DNA from: Tardiphaga sp052076105
Lineage (GTDB): Bacteria; Pseudomonadota; Alphaproteobacteria; Rhizobiales; Xanthobacteraceae
Assembly: GCF_052076105.1 (NCBI RefSeq)
Contig: NZ_CP197245.1
Span: forward strand, 5,270,001 to 5,334,000
Direction of reading: 5' to 3'
Length of the DNA stretch: 64,000 nucleotides
Shown here: positions 42,988 through 51,497 of the stretch, piece by piece
Layout of the letters: each line of letters starts with the position of its first letter
Position numbering within the stretch: position 1 is the stretch's first letter
Position numbers and translations under genes: made by a program
Notes under the pieces: generated by a model
Told to the model about the DNA's origin: nothing
Database searches by the model: none
Seen by the model: only the letters and a program-made list of their open reading frames with translations

Positions 42988-44256
42988 TTACTTGGCGTAG
43001 CTGATGCGATAGATTGCGCCTGCCCAATCGTCGGCAATCAGCAGCGATCCATCCTTGGCCAGGACGATATCGGCAGGGCGGCCGAGATAACCCTGGTCAC
43101 CCTCGATCCAGCCGGAGGCAAAGATCTCCTGCTTGGCATTCTTCCCATCCGGCCCGGCGATCACACGCTTGATACGCGCGCCCTGATACTTGTGCCGATT
43201 CCACGAGCCATGCTCGGCAATGAAGATGTTGTTCTTGTATTCGGCAGGAAACATGTTGCCGGTATAGAACTTCATCCCCAGGGGCGCGACATGGGCGCCG
43301 AGATTCAACACCGGTGGCGTGAATTCCGAGCACTTGTGCCCCATGGCGAATTTCGGATCTGGCATGTTGCCTTGATGGCAATGCGGATAGCCGAAATGCT
43401 CACCGAGCTTCGAGATCATGTTGAGCTTGTCGCTCGGCATATCGTCGCTGATCCAGTCGCGTGCATTTTCGGTGAACCAGTATTTACCGGTGCGAGGATC
43501 GACGTCGCCGCCCACAGAGTTGCGAACGCCGAGCGCTACGATTTCGGCATTGCCGGTCTTGGGATCGACACGGCGGATCTGCGACAAGGAGGTCGGCGGA
43601 ATGCCGATGTTGAAGGGAGGTCCGAACGGAACGTAGAACCAACCGTCCTTGTCCGGCGCGAGATACTTCCAGCCATGTGCGGCATAGGACGGCATGTCGT
43701 CATAGACGACCTTGCCGTCACCGAGCTTGTCGAGATTCGCCTCGGCATTCTCGTATTTGATCAGCTTGTTGATATCGATCACATAGAGCGCACCGTCCTG
43801 GAAGGCGATGCCCGTCGGCATCTTCATGCCCTTGATGACGGTCTTGACCTCTCTCTTGCCGCCCTTGTCGGTGATCGCATAGACGTTACCGAGGCCGAAC
43901 GAACCGACAAAGAGTGTGCCTTTATCGCCCCAGGCCATCTGCCGCGCCGCGAGCACGCCGGGTGCATAGACCTCGATCTTGAATCCTGGCGGCAGCTTGA
44001 TCTTCTTCATCATGGCCGCGAGTTCGGCATCAGACGCACCGGTCGGCGGACCTGACGGTGGCGCGAGGCCCTTTTGCGCTTCAGTCTCGTCGCCGAGAAA
44101 CCAGTCGTCCGGCGGATTGGTCCAGAAGTCCTTGGTATCGGATTTGTAGCTCTTGAGCTTCTGCTGTGCGCTCGCTTGATTGAGCGAGGCCATGCCGATC
44201 GCCGTGGCGAGGATGGCGGCGCACGCAACAACGGATCGACCAGTCATCGATTTCAT
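42988..44256 (-). CDS. Sorbosone-dehydrogenase family PQQ-dependent sugar dehydrogenase
   Basis: A 422-residue periplasmic beta-propeller of the soluble-PQQ-dehydrogenase/sorbosone-dehydrogenase family. A signal peptide (VVACAAILATAIGMASLNQASA) precedes a 50-residue extension with DFWTNPPDDWFLGDET. Propeller motifs are LPPGFKIEVYAPGVLAARQMAWGDKGTLFVG, GVRNSVGGDVDPRTGKYWFTENARDW, GYPHCHQG and IFIAEHGSWNRHKYQGARI. WIEGDQGYLGRPADIVLAKDGSLLIADDWAGAIYRI is the closing blade. It should oxidise a sugar or aldose-like substrate and pass electrons to the cytochrome c encoded just downstream. The substrate is unknown. Confidence 0.9.
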   Translation of the reverse strand: MKSMTGRSVVACAAILATAIGMASLNQASAQQKLKSYKSDTKDFWTNPPDDWFLGDETEAQKGLAPPSGPPTGASDAELAAMMKKIKLPPGFKIEVYAPGVLAARQMAWGDKGTLFVGSFGLGNVYAITDKGGKREVKTVIKGMKMPTGIAFQDGALYVIDINKLIKYENAEANLDKLGDGKVVYDDMPSYAAHGWKYLAPDKDGWFYVPFGPPFNIGIPPTSLSQIRRVDPKTGNAEIVALGVRNSVGGDVDPRTGKYWFTENARDWISDDMPSDKLNMISKLGEHFGYPHCHQGNMPDPKFAMGHKCSEFTPPVLNLGAHVAPLGMKFYTGNMFPAEYKNNIFIAEHGSWNRHKYQGARIKRVIAGPDGKNAKQEIFASGWIEGDQGYLGRPADIVLAKDGSLLIADDWAGAIYRISYAK

Positions 44257-44513
44257 CGCGTCACTCCCTGTGCAGCTTGTTGCGGCTGCTATGTCTTATT
44301 GAACGTTCGAGACGAACTTATTGGTCTGTGATTTTCTCAGACAGTGAGATGCTACCACAAATGTCGCAGGTGAAAAGCGCAACTAACGCTCGCGCAAACG
44401 AAAGACGTCGTCATCACGACGACATCTTGAAAAGCAATTTTGAAAGTTAGTTCCAGCGAGCGGATGCGATTGGCACATCGCACCGCATCATCACGCTATC
44501 ACTACGACGCTTT

Positions 44514-44963
44514 TTAAAGGCTGCCCTTGGTGAGATAGCGCCAGGCCACGGCCAGCACAATCAGCCCGATGAAGATCAGCGCTGCCGGCAACTTCTTCTT
44601 TTCGCGCGGAGGCGGTGGCGTGTTGGGCTTGATCCGGCGGAAAGGCGTGACATTGCTATTGTTGTCGTCGGGCATTGGTCTTGATCTCGAAGCCGTCTTG
44701 ATGATGGGCGCGATGCCGGTGCCGCCCATGCGGGAATAATAGCTGCGGTAGACAGTCTGGATGGTGGCTTCGGCCGCGGCTGGTTCGGATTGTTTGCCAC
44801 GCGCGAGCAGCGCGAGATAGCCGGCATAGAATGTCTGGGCTTCTTGCGGCAGCGCGTCGAGGCTTTTCAGCTTCGCCATCATCACCCAGGTCGCAAAATC
44901 CGCCCGCGCCTCATCATTGGCACGCTTGGCAATTTCCAGGTTGGAATCCGTGGTCGACGGCAT
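44514..44963 (-). CDS. Conserved hypothetical protein with C-terminal membrane helix
   Basis: A protein of about 149 residues, not recognised as a named family. The first 70 residues are helical and charged (IAKRANDEARADFATWVMMAKLKSLDALPQEAQTFYAGYLALLARGK). A linker with DDNNSNVTPFRRIKPNTPPPPREKKKL follows, then one C-terminal membrane segment, LPAALIFIGLIVLAVAWRYL. This makes a tail-anchored protein with its bulk in the cytoplasm. The ATG at 44963 is the likely start; the frame runs upstream to 45005. It is preceded by tRNA-Gly on the same strand. Confidence 0.7.
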   Translation of the reverse strand: MPSTTDSNLEIAKRANDEARADFATWVMMAKLKSLDALPQEAQTFYAGYLALLARGKQSEPAAAEATIQTVYRSYYSRMGGTGIAPIIKTASRSRPMPDDNNSNVTPFRRIKPNTPPPPREKKKLPAALIFIGLIVLAVAWRYLTKGSL

Positions 44964-45064
44964 CGTCAGTCTCGTACCCGCTTCGCCTATGGATTGTCTG
45001 CCCAACGCCCGATGATTTCAAGCGATGCGGGACGGATCTGCGTGCCTGCGGATCACAAACGACA

Positions 45065-45084
45065 AGGCCGCCTGACGGCGGCCT
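45065..45084 (-). terminator. Probable intrinsic terminator after tRNA-Gly
   Basis: AGGCCGCC (45065-45072) pairs with GGCGGCCT (45077-45084) around TGAC. On the minus strand the stem is followed by TTGTCGTTTG, a poor but T-rich tail. It lies 40 bases past the tRNA 3' end. Confidence 0.55.
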
Positions 45085-45124
45085 GCAATCGATAAAACTG
45101 ATGCCAAAAAAACCAGGAAAATTC

Positions 45125-45199
<75 letters not shown>

Positions 45200-45497
45200 A
45201 TCCGAGAAGGCAGGCGGCGATTGCTCGCCGCCGACGCGCAGACCTATGCCAAATGCCGGTGGCGAATGCAACAGTTAGACTGCATTTCAGATCGCTCCGA
45301 GTTAACCGGGGTTTACGGCCATTTGAGCCAGATTTTGCCAAGAAAACGGGTCAAAACAGCCAAATGTCGCCTCTCGGGCCGAATCGGTCCCGGCCGGACC
45401 TATTTCAGCGGATTGCAAATTACTGTCACGAACGCCATTTAATCGCTCAGGCCATGCTAAAAGCGGCCAAATTTTTCAGACATCGAGCGAGGTTCAC

Positions 45498-46418
45498 GTG
45501 ACCATCATGGAACAGGGCGGCGCCGCGACGCCGCAGGCAGCAACTGCTCTCATCAAGGACACGACCACCCGCACCTTCGTGCAGGACGTTATCGAGGAAT
45601 CCAAGCGCCAGCCGGTCCTGATCGACTTCTGGGCGCCTTGGTGCGGTCCGTGCCGCCAGCTCACTCCCGTCATCGAGAAAGCCGTGACCGCCGCCAAGGG
45701 CAAGGTGAAGCTGGTCAAGATGAACATCGACGAGAATCCGGAGATTCCCGGCCAGATGGGCATCCAGTCGATTCCGGCCGTGATCGCCTTCGTCAACGGC
45801 CAGCCGGCCGATGGCTTCATGGGTGCGGTTCCGGAGAGCCAGGTCAACGCGTTCATCGACAAGCTGACAGCCGGCATGCCCGGCGCCGAGCCCACGGCCG
45901 CAGAACTGCTTCAGGAAGCTGAAGCGATTCTGGCTGAGGGCGATCCGGCTACCGCCGCCTCGATCTATGGCGAGGTGATTGCCGCCGACGCCGGCAATAT
46001 CGCCGCCATTGCCGGCCTTGCCCGCTGTTACGTCGAGACCGGCGCCATCGAGCAGGCCAAGCAGACGCTCGAGCTCGTCCCGGTCGCGAAACGTGAGGAC
46101 GCCGCGGTCAAGGCTGTGCAGGCCAAGATCGATCTGGTCGAACAGGCCAGCGCGCTCGGCCCGGTCACCGAACTGGAACAGAAGGTTGCGGCCAATCCGC
46201 TCGACCATCAGGCTCGTTTTGACCTCGCGATCGCACTCAACGGTGCCAATCAGCGCGCTGAAGCCACCGGTCATCTGCTCGAGATCGTCAAGCGCGATCG
46301 TAAATGGGATGACGACGGCGCCCGCAAGCAGCTGATCCAGTTCTTCGACGCCTGGGGACCGACGGACGAGGCCACAGTTGACGGCCGCAGGCGATTGTCG
46401 ACTATCCTGTTCTCGTAA
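45498..46418 (+). CDS. Thioredoxin-TPR co-chaperone, CnoX/YbbN type
   Basis: A 306-residue protein with an N-terminal thioredoxin domain (VLIDFWAPWCGPCRQLTPVIEKAV, active site WCGPC at residues 48-52, cis-Pro in QSIPAVIAF) and a C-terminal TPR domain of four helix pairs (AELLQEAEAILAEGDPATAASIYGEVIAAD, IAAIAGLARCYVETGAIEQAKQTLELV). This is the CnoX layout: a chaperedoxin that protects substrates from over-oxidation and passes them to GroEL. E. coli CnoX has lost thioredoxin activity, but the intact WCGPC here suggests reductase activity. The start is GTG at 45498 (or ATG at 45507). Confidence 0.9.
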   Translation: MTIMEQGGAATPQAATALIKDTTTRTFVQDVIEESKRQPVLIDFWAPWCGPCRQLTPVIEKAVTAAKGKVKLVKMNIDENPEIPGQMGIQSIPAVIAFVNGQPADGFMGAVPESQVNAFIDKLTAGMPGAEPTAAELLQEAEAILAEGDPATAASIYGEVIAADAGNIAAIAGLARCYVETGAIEQAKQTLELVPVAKREDAAVKAVQAKIDLVEQASALGPVTELEQKVAANPLDHQARFDLAIALNGANQRAEATGHLLEIVKRDRKWDDDGARKQLIQFFDAWGPTDEATVDGRRRLSTILFS

Positions 46419-46448
46419 TTCTTCTCGCGTGACGAATCGGAACCGGAC

Positions 46449-47123
46449 ATGCCCATCAATGCCGACTATCGCGGGCCTGCCGAACTTCCCGAGGTGATCC
46501 CGGTCTTTCCCCTGCCGGGCGCACTGCTGCTGCCGCGCGGCCAGATGCCGCTGAACATTTTCGAGCAGCGCTATCTTGCGATGATCGACGATTCGCTTCG
46601 CGACGGGCACCGGCTGATTGGCATGATCCAGCCCGATGCGGCGCATTCGGCGGATGAGGCCAAGCCGGCATTGTTCAAGGTCGGCTGTGTCGGGCGCATC
46701 ACCCAGCTCGCCGAATCCGGTGACGGCCGCTACATCCTCGAACTGACCGGCGTTTCCCGTTTCGAGGTGGTGCAGGAACTCTCGGTGCTGACCGCGTACC
46801 GGCAGTGCAAGGTCGACTACTTCCCCTTCATCGACGATTTCACCGCACGCAAGGGCGAAGATGATGTCGATCGGGCCGCGCTGCTCGCGGTGCTCACCGA
46901 CTTCCTCAAGGCCAACAACCTGAAAGTGGATTGGGAAGGCATCGACAAGGCTCCCAACGAGGCCCTGGTAAACGCGCTGGCGATGATGTCGCCCTATGGT
47001 CCGCCAGAAAAGCAGGCGATGCTCGAAGCTCCCGACCTCAAGACCCGCGCCGAGATTCTGATCGCCGTCACTGAAATGGATCTGGCCAAGAAACGCACCA
47101 GCGGCGACCCACCGCTGCAGTAA
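46449..47123 (+). CDS. LON peptidase substrate-binding domain protein
   Basis: A 224-residue stand-alone LON N-terminal (substrate-binding) domain, without ATPase or protease parts. LPEVIPVFPLPGALLLPRGQMPLNIFEQRYLAMIDDSLRD is the typical start, followed by VGCVGRITQLAESGDGRYILELTGVSRFEV. Its function is unknown; it may be an adaptor. It lies 30 bases after the CnoX-like gene and 47 before the Trm112 gene, a trio common in this family of bacteria. Confidence 0.92.
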   Translation: MPINADYRGPAELPEVIPVFPLPGALLLPRGQMPLNIFEQRYLAMIDDSLRDGHRLIGMIQPDAAHSADEAKPALFKVGCVGRITQLAESGDGRYILELTGVSRFEVVQELSVLTAYRQCKVDYFPFIDDFTARKGEDDVDRAALLAVLTDFLKANNLKVDWEGIDKAPNEALVNALAMMSPYGPPEKQAMLEAPDLKTRAEILIAVTEMDLAKKRTSGDPPLQ

Positions 47124-47170
47124 TTCTGACAAATAACCACGATCAACGACCGCATCACCGGAGCGTATCC

Positions 47171-47371
47171 ATGACCACACCGCCAATCGAGCGCGCCGAA
47201 AGCACCGTCGACGCCAAGCTGCTGGAGATTCTGGTGTGCCCGTTGACCAAGGGGCAACTCGAATTCGATGCCGCCCGCCAGGAGCTGATCTCGCGCCAGG
47301 CCAAGCTTGCTTATCCGATCCGCGACGGCATCCCTATCATGCTGCCGGAAGAAGCGCGGAAGATCGACTGA
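47171..47371 (+). CDS. Trm112 family protein
   Basis: A 66-residue protein of the Trm112/YcaR type: VDAKLLEILVCPLTKGQLEFD, then ELISRQAKLAYPIRDGIPIMLPEEAR. Eukaryotic and archaeal Trm112 activates several methyltransferases; bacterial members are thought to act likewise, though partners are poorly defined. Only one Cys of the zinc-binding set is seen (VCP), so metal binding may be absent. It is the last gene of the cnoX-LON-trm112 run and is convergent with the SMR gene. Confidence 0.92.
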   Translation: MTTPPIERAESTVDAKLLEILVCPLTKGQLEFDAARQELISRQAKLAYPIRDGIPIMLPEEARKID

Positions 47372-47388
47372 ATTTCTGATGTGGCAGC

Positions 47389-47718
47389 TCATGCCGGCGC
47401 AAATTTCAGGGCGACGATGCCCGCGACGATAAGGGCGACCCCACCGCCGCGCAGCAGACTCATCGATTCGCCAAACAACACGCTTCCGAACAGCACCGTC
47501 CCGGCTGCGCCGATCCCGACCCATATCGCGTAGGCGGACCCCACCGGCAGAACCTCCAGAACCCGACCGAGCAGATAGACGAACGCGGCGAGGAAGATCA
47601 GCGACAGGATGGTCCAGCCCGGTCGGGTGTAACCCGCCGCATATTTCATCGAGATCGCCCACGCCACATCCAGAAGCCCGGCCACGATCAGGAGTAGCCA
47701 TGCGGCACCCTGGCTCAT
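47389..47718 (-). CDS. SMR-family small transporter, Gdx/SugE-like, with Asp for Glu
   Basis: A 109-residue four-helix transporter of the small multidrug resistance family. GLLDVAWAISMKYAAGYTRP parallels the Gdx/SugE start GLLEVVWA, and LEVLPVGSAYAIWVGIGAAGTVLFGSVLFGES is the conserved helix 3. The proton/substrate-binding Glu of helix 1 is Asp17 here. Gdx proteins export guanidinium; the substitution may alter pH dependence or substrate. The ATG at 47718 was chosen. It lies 8 bases after the GST gene, forming a GST-GST-SMR operon. Confidence 0.87.
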   Translation of the reverse strand: MSQGAAWLLLIVAGLLDVAWAISMKYAAGYTRPGWTILSLIFLAAFVYLLGRVLEVLPVGSAYAIWVGIGAAGTVLFGSVLFGESMSLLRGGGVALIVAGIVALKFAPA

Positions 47719-47725
47719 GGCTGCC

Positions 47726-48424
47726 TCATGCTGCGATCTTGAGAAGATGGGCGTCGTACTGAGCGAGGAATGCACGCAGCCGGTCGGCGTAGTCGGCCGT
47801 GACGGCGTTCGCTACGCTCGGACGCTCGCGTAACGCTGCGCGCCATGCCCGAACCTTGGGTGTCTGGGCGAAGACTTCCGTGTCAGCGATGGTGTCGAAC
47901 ACATCGAAGTAGCGGAAGATCGGCGCGTAAACCGCATCGACCATGCTGAAGTGCTGCCCCGCGAAAAACGGCGCTGCGGTTAGCACCTTCTCGAGGCGAC
48001 CGAATTTTTCGACCAAGGTCTTCCGTTTCGCTTCGTAGCTGTTCGCTTCGGTAGCCGTCTCGAATCCCCACAGATCGGCGAGGATCGACGAGCCGAACTC
48101 GATCCAGCCACGGTGCCCGGCTCGTTCGAGCGGATCGGATGGGTGAAGCCGCACGCCTGTCTGCGTCTCCTCGAGATATTCGCAGATCACCGCGCTCTCG
48201 AAGATCGCGGCAGTGTCATTGCCGTCTCGCCCGACGAGCAGAAGCGGGACCTTGCCCAGCGGCGAGATCGCGTGAAACCAGTCCGGCTTGTGCGCGAGAT
48301 CGATATAGCGCCGTTCGAAATGGATGCCCTTTTCGGCAAGGACGATGGCCGCTCGCTGCACGTAAGGGCAGAGATGATGGCTGACGAGCGTCAGTGCTGG
48401 CGCATCTGGCTGATTCACGATCAT
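47726..48424 (-). CDS. Glutathione S-transferase, omega-like (Cys active site)
   Basis: A protein of about 232 residues. The N-terminal thioredoxin fold has LTLVSHHLCPYVQRAAIVLAEKGIHFERRYIDL with a Cys in CPYVQR, as in omega-class and related GSTs that do thiol transfer and deglutathionylation. SPLGKVPLLLV and IFESAVICEYLEE bind glutathione. The helical C-domain has FFAGQHFSMVDAVYAPIFRYFDVF. The open frame extends 95 codons upstream, but that part is the shadow of the next GST gene; the true ATG at 48424 overlaps that gene's stop by 4 bases. Confidence 0.92.
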   Translation of the reverse strand: MIVNQPDAPALTLVSHHLCPYVQRAAIVLAEKGIHFERRYIDLAHKPDWFHAISPLGKVPLLLVGRDGNDTAAIFESAVICEYLEETQTGVRLHPSDPLERAGHRGWIEFGSSILADLWGFETATEANSYEAKRKTLVEKFGRLEKVLTAAPFFAGQHFSMVDAVYAPIFRYFDVFDTIADTEVFAQTPKVRAWRAALRERPSVANAVTADYADRLRAFLAQYDAHLLKIAA

Positions 48425-49047
48425 GCGCTCACCTTTAATCTCTCTGCGCGCATGGCCTGCTGCACGGCGGGCCGCGCATCGACGCGGGCCATGAAGTCGC
48501 GCAGATGCGGAAAGTTGGACAGATCCACCTTGGCGAAGTTGGACCATCCGACGATCGTGAACAGATAGGCGTCGGCCACCGTGAAGCTTTCTCCGAGCAG
48601 GAACGGCCTGCCCGCTGCCAAATGGCGCTCGACCGACGCCAGCCGCTCTGCGATCTTTGCGCGTGCAACATCTGCCGCCTGCGCACCATATTCGGGGTGA
48701 AACAGCCACGGGCTGAACATCTTGTGGAGTTCAGTGGCGATGAAGTTGAGCCAGGATTGCAGCTCGACGCGCTGCGGTGTGCCGGCAGGCGGCGCCAACC
48801 CGTTTTCGGGTTTGAGGTCCGCAAGGTATTGAACGATCGCGGCGCCTTCGGTCAGCACTGCCCCATCATCGAGCGCCAGCGCCGGCACATAGCCGTTCGG
48901 GTTCACCGCCGAATAGTCGCTGCCCGCCTCGGTGACGTGGGGCGACTTCCGGATATCCACCCGCACGAGTTCAATCGGAATATTGGCTTCGTTCGCAACA
49001 ATGTGCGGTGAGAGCGAGCAGGTACCGCCGGCGTAATAGAGCTTCAT
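48421..49047 (-). CDS. Glutathione S-transferase, beta-class-like
   Basis: A 208-residue GST. MKLYYAGGTCSLSPHIVANEANIPIELVRVDIRKSPHV matches the beta class (E. coli GstA-like), with the Cys in GTCSLSPH. VNPNGYVPALALDDGAVLTEGAAIVQYLAD is the glutathione-site stretch, and FLLGESFTVADAYLFTIVGWSNF opens the C-terminal bundle. I chose the ATG at 49047, with AAAGA at a suitable distance; an ATG at 49062 adds five residues. It heads a GST-GST-SMR operon that diverges from a LysR gene. Confidence 0.92.
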   Translation of the reverse strand: MKLYYAGGTCSLSPHIVANEANIPIELVRVDIRKSPHVTEAGSDYSAVNPNGYVPALALDDGAVLTEGAAIVQYLADLKPENGLAPPAGTPQRVELQSWLNFIATELHKMFSPWLFHPEYGAQAADVARAKIAERLASVERHLAAGRPFLLGESFTVADAYLFTIVGWSNFAKVDLSNFPHLRDFMARVDARPAVQQAMRAERLKVSA

Positions 49048-49143
49048 GGTTGGATCTTTCATTGCATCTGTCGGGAGTTGCTATCGGCACCAGCAAGGTA
49101 TTGCCCGCACGGGCGCAAGTCCCATTGGCATTTCGCCAGCTCC

Positions 49144-49161
49144 GCTTGCGTGACTGCAAGC
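49144..49161. promoter_or_regulatory. Inverted repeat in the GST/LysR divergent region
   Basis: GCTTGC, six-base spacer GTGACT, GCAAGC. It lies 25 bases upstream of the LysR ATG (49186) and between it and the GST operon start. It is not a strict T-N11-A site, but its place and symmetry fit an autoregulated LysR operator. Confidence 0.45.
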
Positions 49162-49185
49162 AACCACGCTGCTATCTTCGTCAGC

Positions 49186-50127
49186 ATGGATGATTGGAAC
49201 GAACTTCGGCTGGCGCTCGCCATCCAGCGCGCGGGCAGTCTGACAGCGGCGGCGATAACACTCGGCGTCGATCACTCCACGGCCTTTCGCCGCCTAAAAG
49301 CGCTGGAGGACAAGGTTGGCGTGCGATTGTTCGAACGACTTCCAGGCGGCGCCTACCAAGCGACGGAGGCCGGTGCACGGATGGCTGCCGGCGCGGAGCG
49401 CATGGAGGACGAGGCGCTGGCGCTTGATCGCGACATATCCGGTCGCGATCATCGTTTGTCCGGCCGCCTGACGGTCACGTCATCCGAAACACTGGCCTAT
49501 AGCCGGCTGACGCCACTTCTCGCCGCATTCCAGCAGGCTCACCCCGGCATCATCGTGGAACTGGTGATCGACAACCGCGTGCTGAGCCTGTCGCGCCGCG
49601 AAGCCGACATTGCATTGCGCCCTATCCGTCCGAAGGAAGGCGATCTTTGGGGACGCAGACTGTCCGCCATCGCATGGGGGCTCTATGCCGCCCCTGCCTA
49701 TCTTGAGGCGATTGGCGGCCCGTTATCGAATCCATCCGAGATCGATCGCCATTCCCTGATCGGCTGGGAGGAAACGACATCAGGCATCGCGGCTGCCGAT
49801 TGGCTGTCACGCACCGCGCCATCGAAGGCCTTCGTCTATCGGACAAACAGTCTGGTCAACCAGCTCATCGCAGCGAAAGCCGGCATCGGCCTCGCGCTGA
49901 TGCCGTGCTATCTCGCTGATCACGACAGCGGGGTGGCAAGAGCACTATCCGAGCCCCTCAAGGAGCTCGAGGGTGAACTCTGGATCGTGACTCATGCGGA
50001 TTTGAAGAATACGGCGCGCGTCAGGGCCTTTTTCGATCTCGTCGGCGAAGGATTGATTCGCGAGCGCCCGCTGTTCGAAGGCGAGAAGAATCAGCCCCCG
50101 TCCACATTGAACGGCATAACCGCATGA
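49186..50127 (+). CDS. LysR-family transcriptional regulator
   Basis: A 313-residue LysR regulator. The winged helix has WNELRLALAIQRAGSLTAAAITLGVDHSTAFRRLKALEDKVGVRLFERLPGGAYQATEAG, and the effector domain GRLTVTSSETLAYSRLTPLLAAFQQAHPGIIVELVIDN. The DHSTAFRRL recognition helix resembles that of the group acting on small-molecule stress or antibiotic resistance genes. It diverges from the GST-GST-SMR operon, which it probably controls. It ends 7 bases before the stop of the convergent Ubi-hydroxylase gene. The ATG at 49186 starts the DNA-binding domain; the upstream frame is non-coding. Confidence 0.9.
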   Translation: MDDWNELRLALAIQRAGSLTAAAITLGVDHSTAFRRLKALEDKVGVRLFERLPGGAYQATEAGARMAAGAERMEDEALALDRDISGRDHRLSGRLTVTSSETLAYSRLTPLLAAFQQAHPGIIVELVIDNRVLSLSRREADIALRPIRPKEGDLWGRRLSAIAWGLYAAPAYLEAIGGPLSNPSEIDRHSLIGWEETTSGIAAADWLSRTAPSKAFVYRTNSLVNQLIAAKAGIGLALMPCYLADHDSGVARALSEPLKELEGELWIVTHADLKNTARVRAFFDLVGEGLIRERPLFEGEKNQPPSTLNGITA

Positions 50128-50134
50128 GTGCCAA

Positions 50135-51355
50135 CTACAGCGCCTCGCCCTTCAATAGCCTTGGCACGTCGCCCGACAATCCCGCAGCCTGTTTGATGAA
50201 CGCGCCCTTCAGCGGCGGCAGCCGATCGACAATGCCGAGACCGATGTCGCGGATGCTGCGCACGAAGGGCAGGTCGTTCGAGAACAGAACGTTCAGCACA
50301 TTAGTGGCGACACCCATCGTCATGGTGTCGAACCGGCGCCAGCGCTGGTAGCGCTCAAGCACATCGCTCTGGCCGAAATCCATCCCAAGCCGTGCAGCAT
50401 CGACGATGGTCTCTGCCAATGCAGCGACGTCCTTCAGACCCATATTGAGGCCCTGCCCTGCAATCGGATGGATCACATGCGCGGCGTCACCGATCAGCGC
50501 CAGCCGTTCGCCGATGAAGGAGCGCGCGACGAAATAGCCGAGCGGAAACGCACGCGGCTTGTCGAGCGCCTTGACCTCGCCGAGGTGCAGGCCGAAACGC
50601 TGCTCAAGCTCCGCATGGAATTCCTCATCCGGCAAGGCGACGATGCGTGCGGCTTCCGCGCGATTCTCGGTCCACACCAGCGACGAACGCTTGCCGGTCA
50701 AAGGCAGAATTGCGAACGGCCCGGCGGGCAGGAAGTGCTCTTCGGCACGTCCGTCATGATCGCGCTCATGGCCGACGGTGACCACGATACCGGACTGGTC
50801 ATAGTCCCAGCCATGGGTCGCAATACCCGCGCGCTCGCGCAGCTTGGAGCGTGCGCCATCGGCGGCGACCAACAAGCCAGCCTCGATCACACTGCCATCC
50901 CCGAGCGTGACGCTGACACCATCGGCCCGTGAATCGAATGTCGTCACCGCAGTCGCACGCAGGTCGACGCCCGCCGCTTCGGCGCGGATCACCAGTTCGT
51001 CGATCAGCCGGCGATTCTCGACCATATGTGCGAATGGTTCGCCCGGCTCCACATGACCGCCGAAGGTCAGGAAGGTCGGACGGGTGGCGTCTTCCAGCTT
51101 GGAATCGGTGACGACCATGTCGAGGATCGGCTGGCTGTCGGCAGCCACGGCATCCCAGACACCGAGTGCATCGAACAGCCGCCGACAGGCAGCAACGATG
51201 GCCGTGGCGCGCGGATCGCGGCTCGGCCTGGCCGCCAGCGCGGGATCGGCGACAATGATCGGCAGATCGGGGCCAAGCCCCTGCCGCAACGCCAGCGCCA
51301 GTGCCAGCCCGGCAAACGCTCCGCCGCCGATGACAATGCCTCGTTGTGCCGCCAT
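50135..51355 (-). CDS. UbiH/UbiF/Coq6-family FAD monooxygenase
   Basis: A 406-residue flavoprotein hydroxylase of ubiquinone synthesis. The FAD site is IVIGGGAFAGLALALALRQGLG; the second FAD motif is LIGDAAHVIHPIAGQGLNMGLKDVAAL. LLVAADGARSKLRE is the NAD(P)H/FAD-linked DG motif. Which ring position it hydroxylates cannot be told from sequence: alphaproteobacteria use varied sets (UbiL, UbiM, UbiH, UbiF). The ATG at 51355 is chosen; the frame upstream crosses into the tesB promoter region. It diverges from tesB. Confidence 0.9.
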   Translation of the reverse strand: MAAQRGIVIGGGAFAGLALALALRQGLGPDLPIIVADPALAARPSRDPRATAIVAACRRLFDALGVWDAVAADSQPILDMVVTDSKLEDATRPTFLTFGGHVEPGEPFAHMVENRRLIDELVIRAEAAGVDLRATAVTTFDSRADGVSVTLGDGSVIEAGLLVAADGARSKLRERAGIATHGWDYDQSGIVVTVGHERDHDGRAEEHFLPAGPFAILPLTGKRSSLVWTENRAEAARIVALPDEEFHAELEQRFGLHLGEVKALDKPRAFPLGYFVARSFIGERLALIGDAAHVIHPIAGQGLNMGLKDVAALAETIVDAARLGMDFGQSDVLERYQRWRRFDTMTMGVATNVLNVLFSNDLPFVRSIRDIGLGIVDRLPPLKGAFIKQAAGLSGDVPRLLKGEAL

Positions 51356-51497
51356 GATATCCGTTCTCGCTGTTGCCACGCGCTTATAGCTGGGCGAAAC
51401 AGGATCGCGAAACAAGGGCGGCAATGGGACCGGGGCCTTTACGGCCAAGGTCTTGGTAAACCTCCCTTAATATTGCCGCTGACGGAAAGATGCCGAC

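Noticed and set aside
44395..44430. GTCGT-CATC-ACGAC hairpin upstream of the sorbosone-dehydrogenase gene
   Set aside because: The stem is only five base pairs, has no T-tract and sits in an ordinary gap; no function can be argued.
45447..47186. 579-codon minus-strand open frame opposite cnoX and the LON-domain gene
   Set aside because: Both plus-strand genes are well supported, and the antisense product has no recognisable motif.
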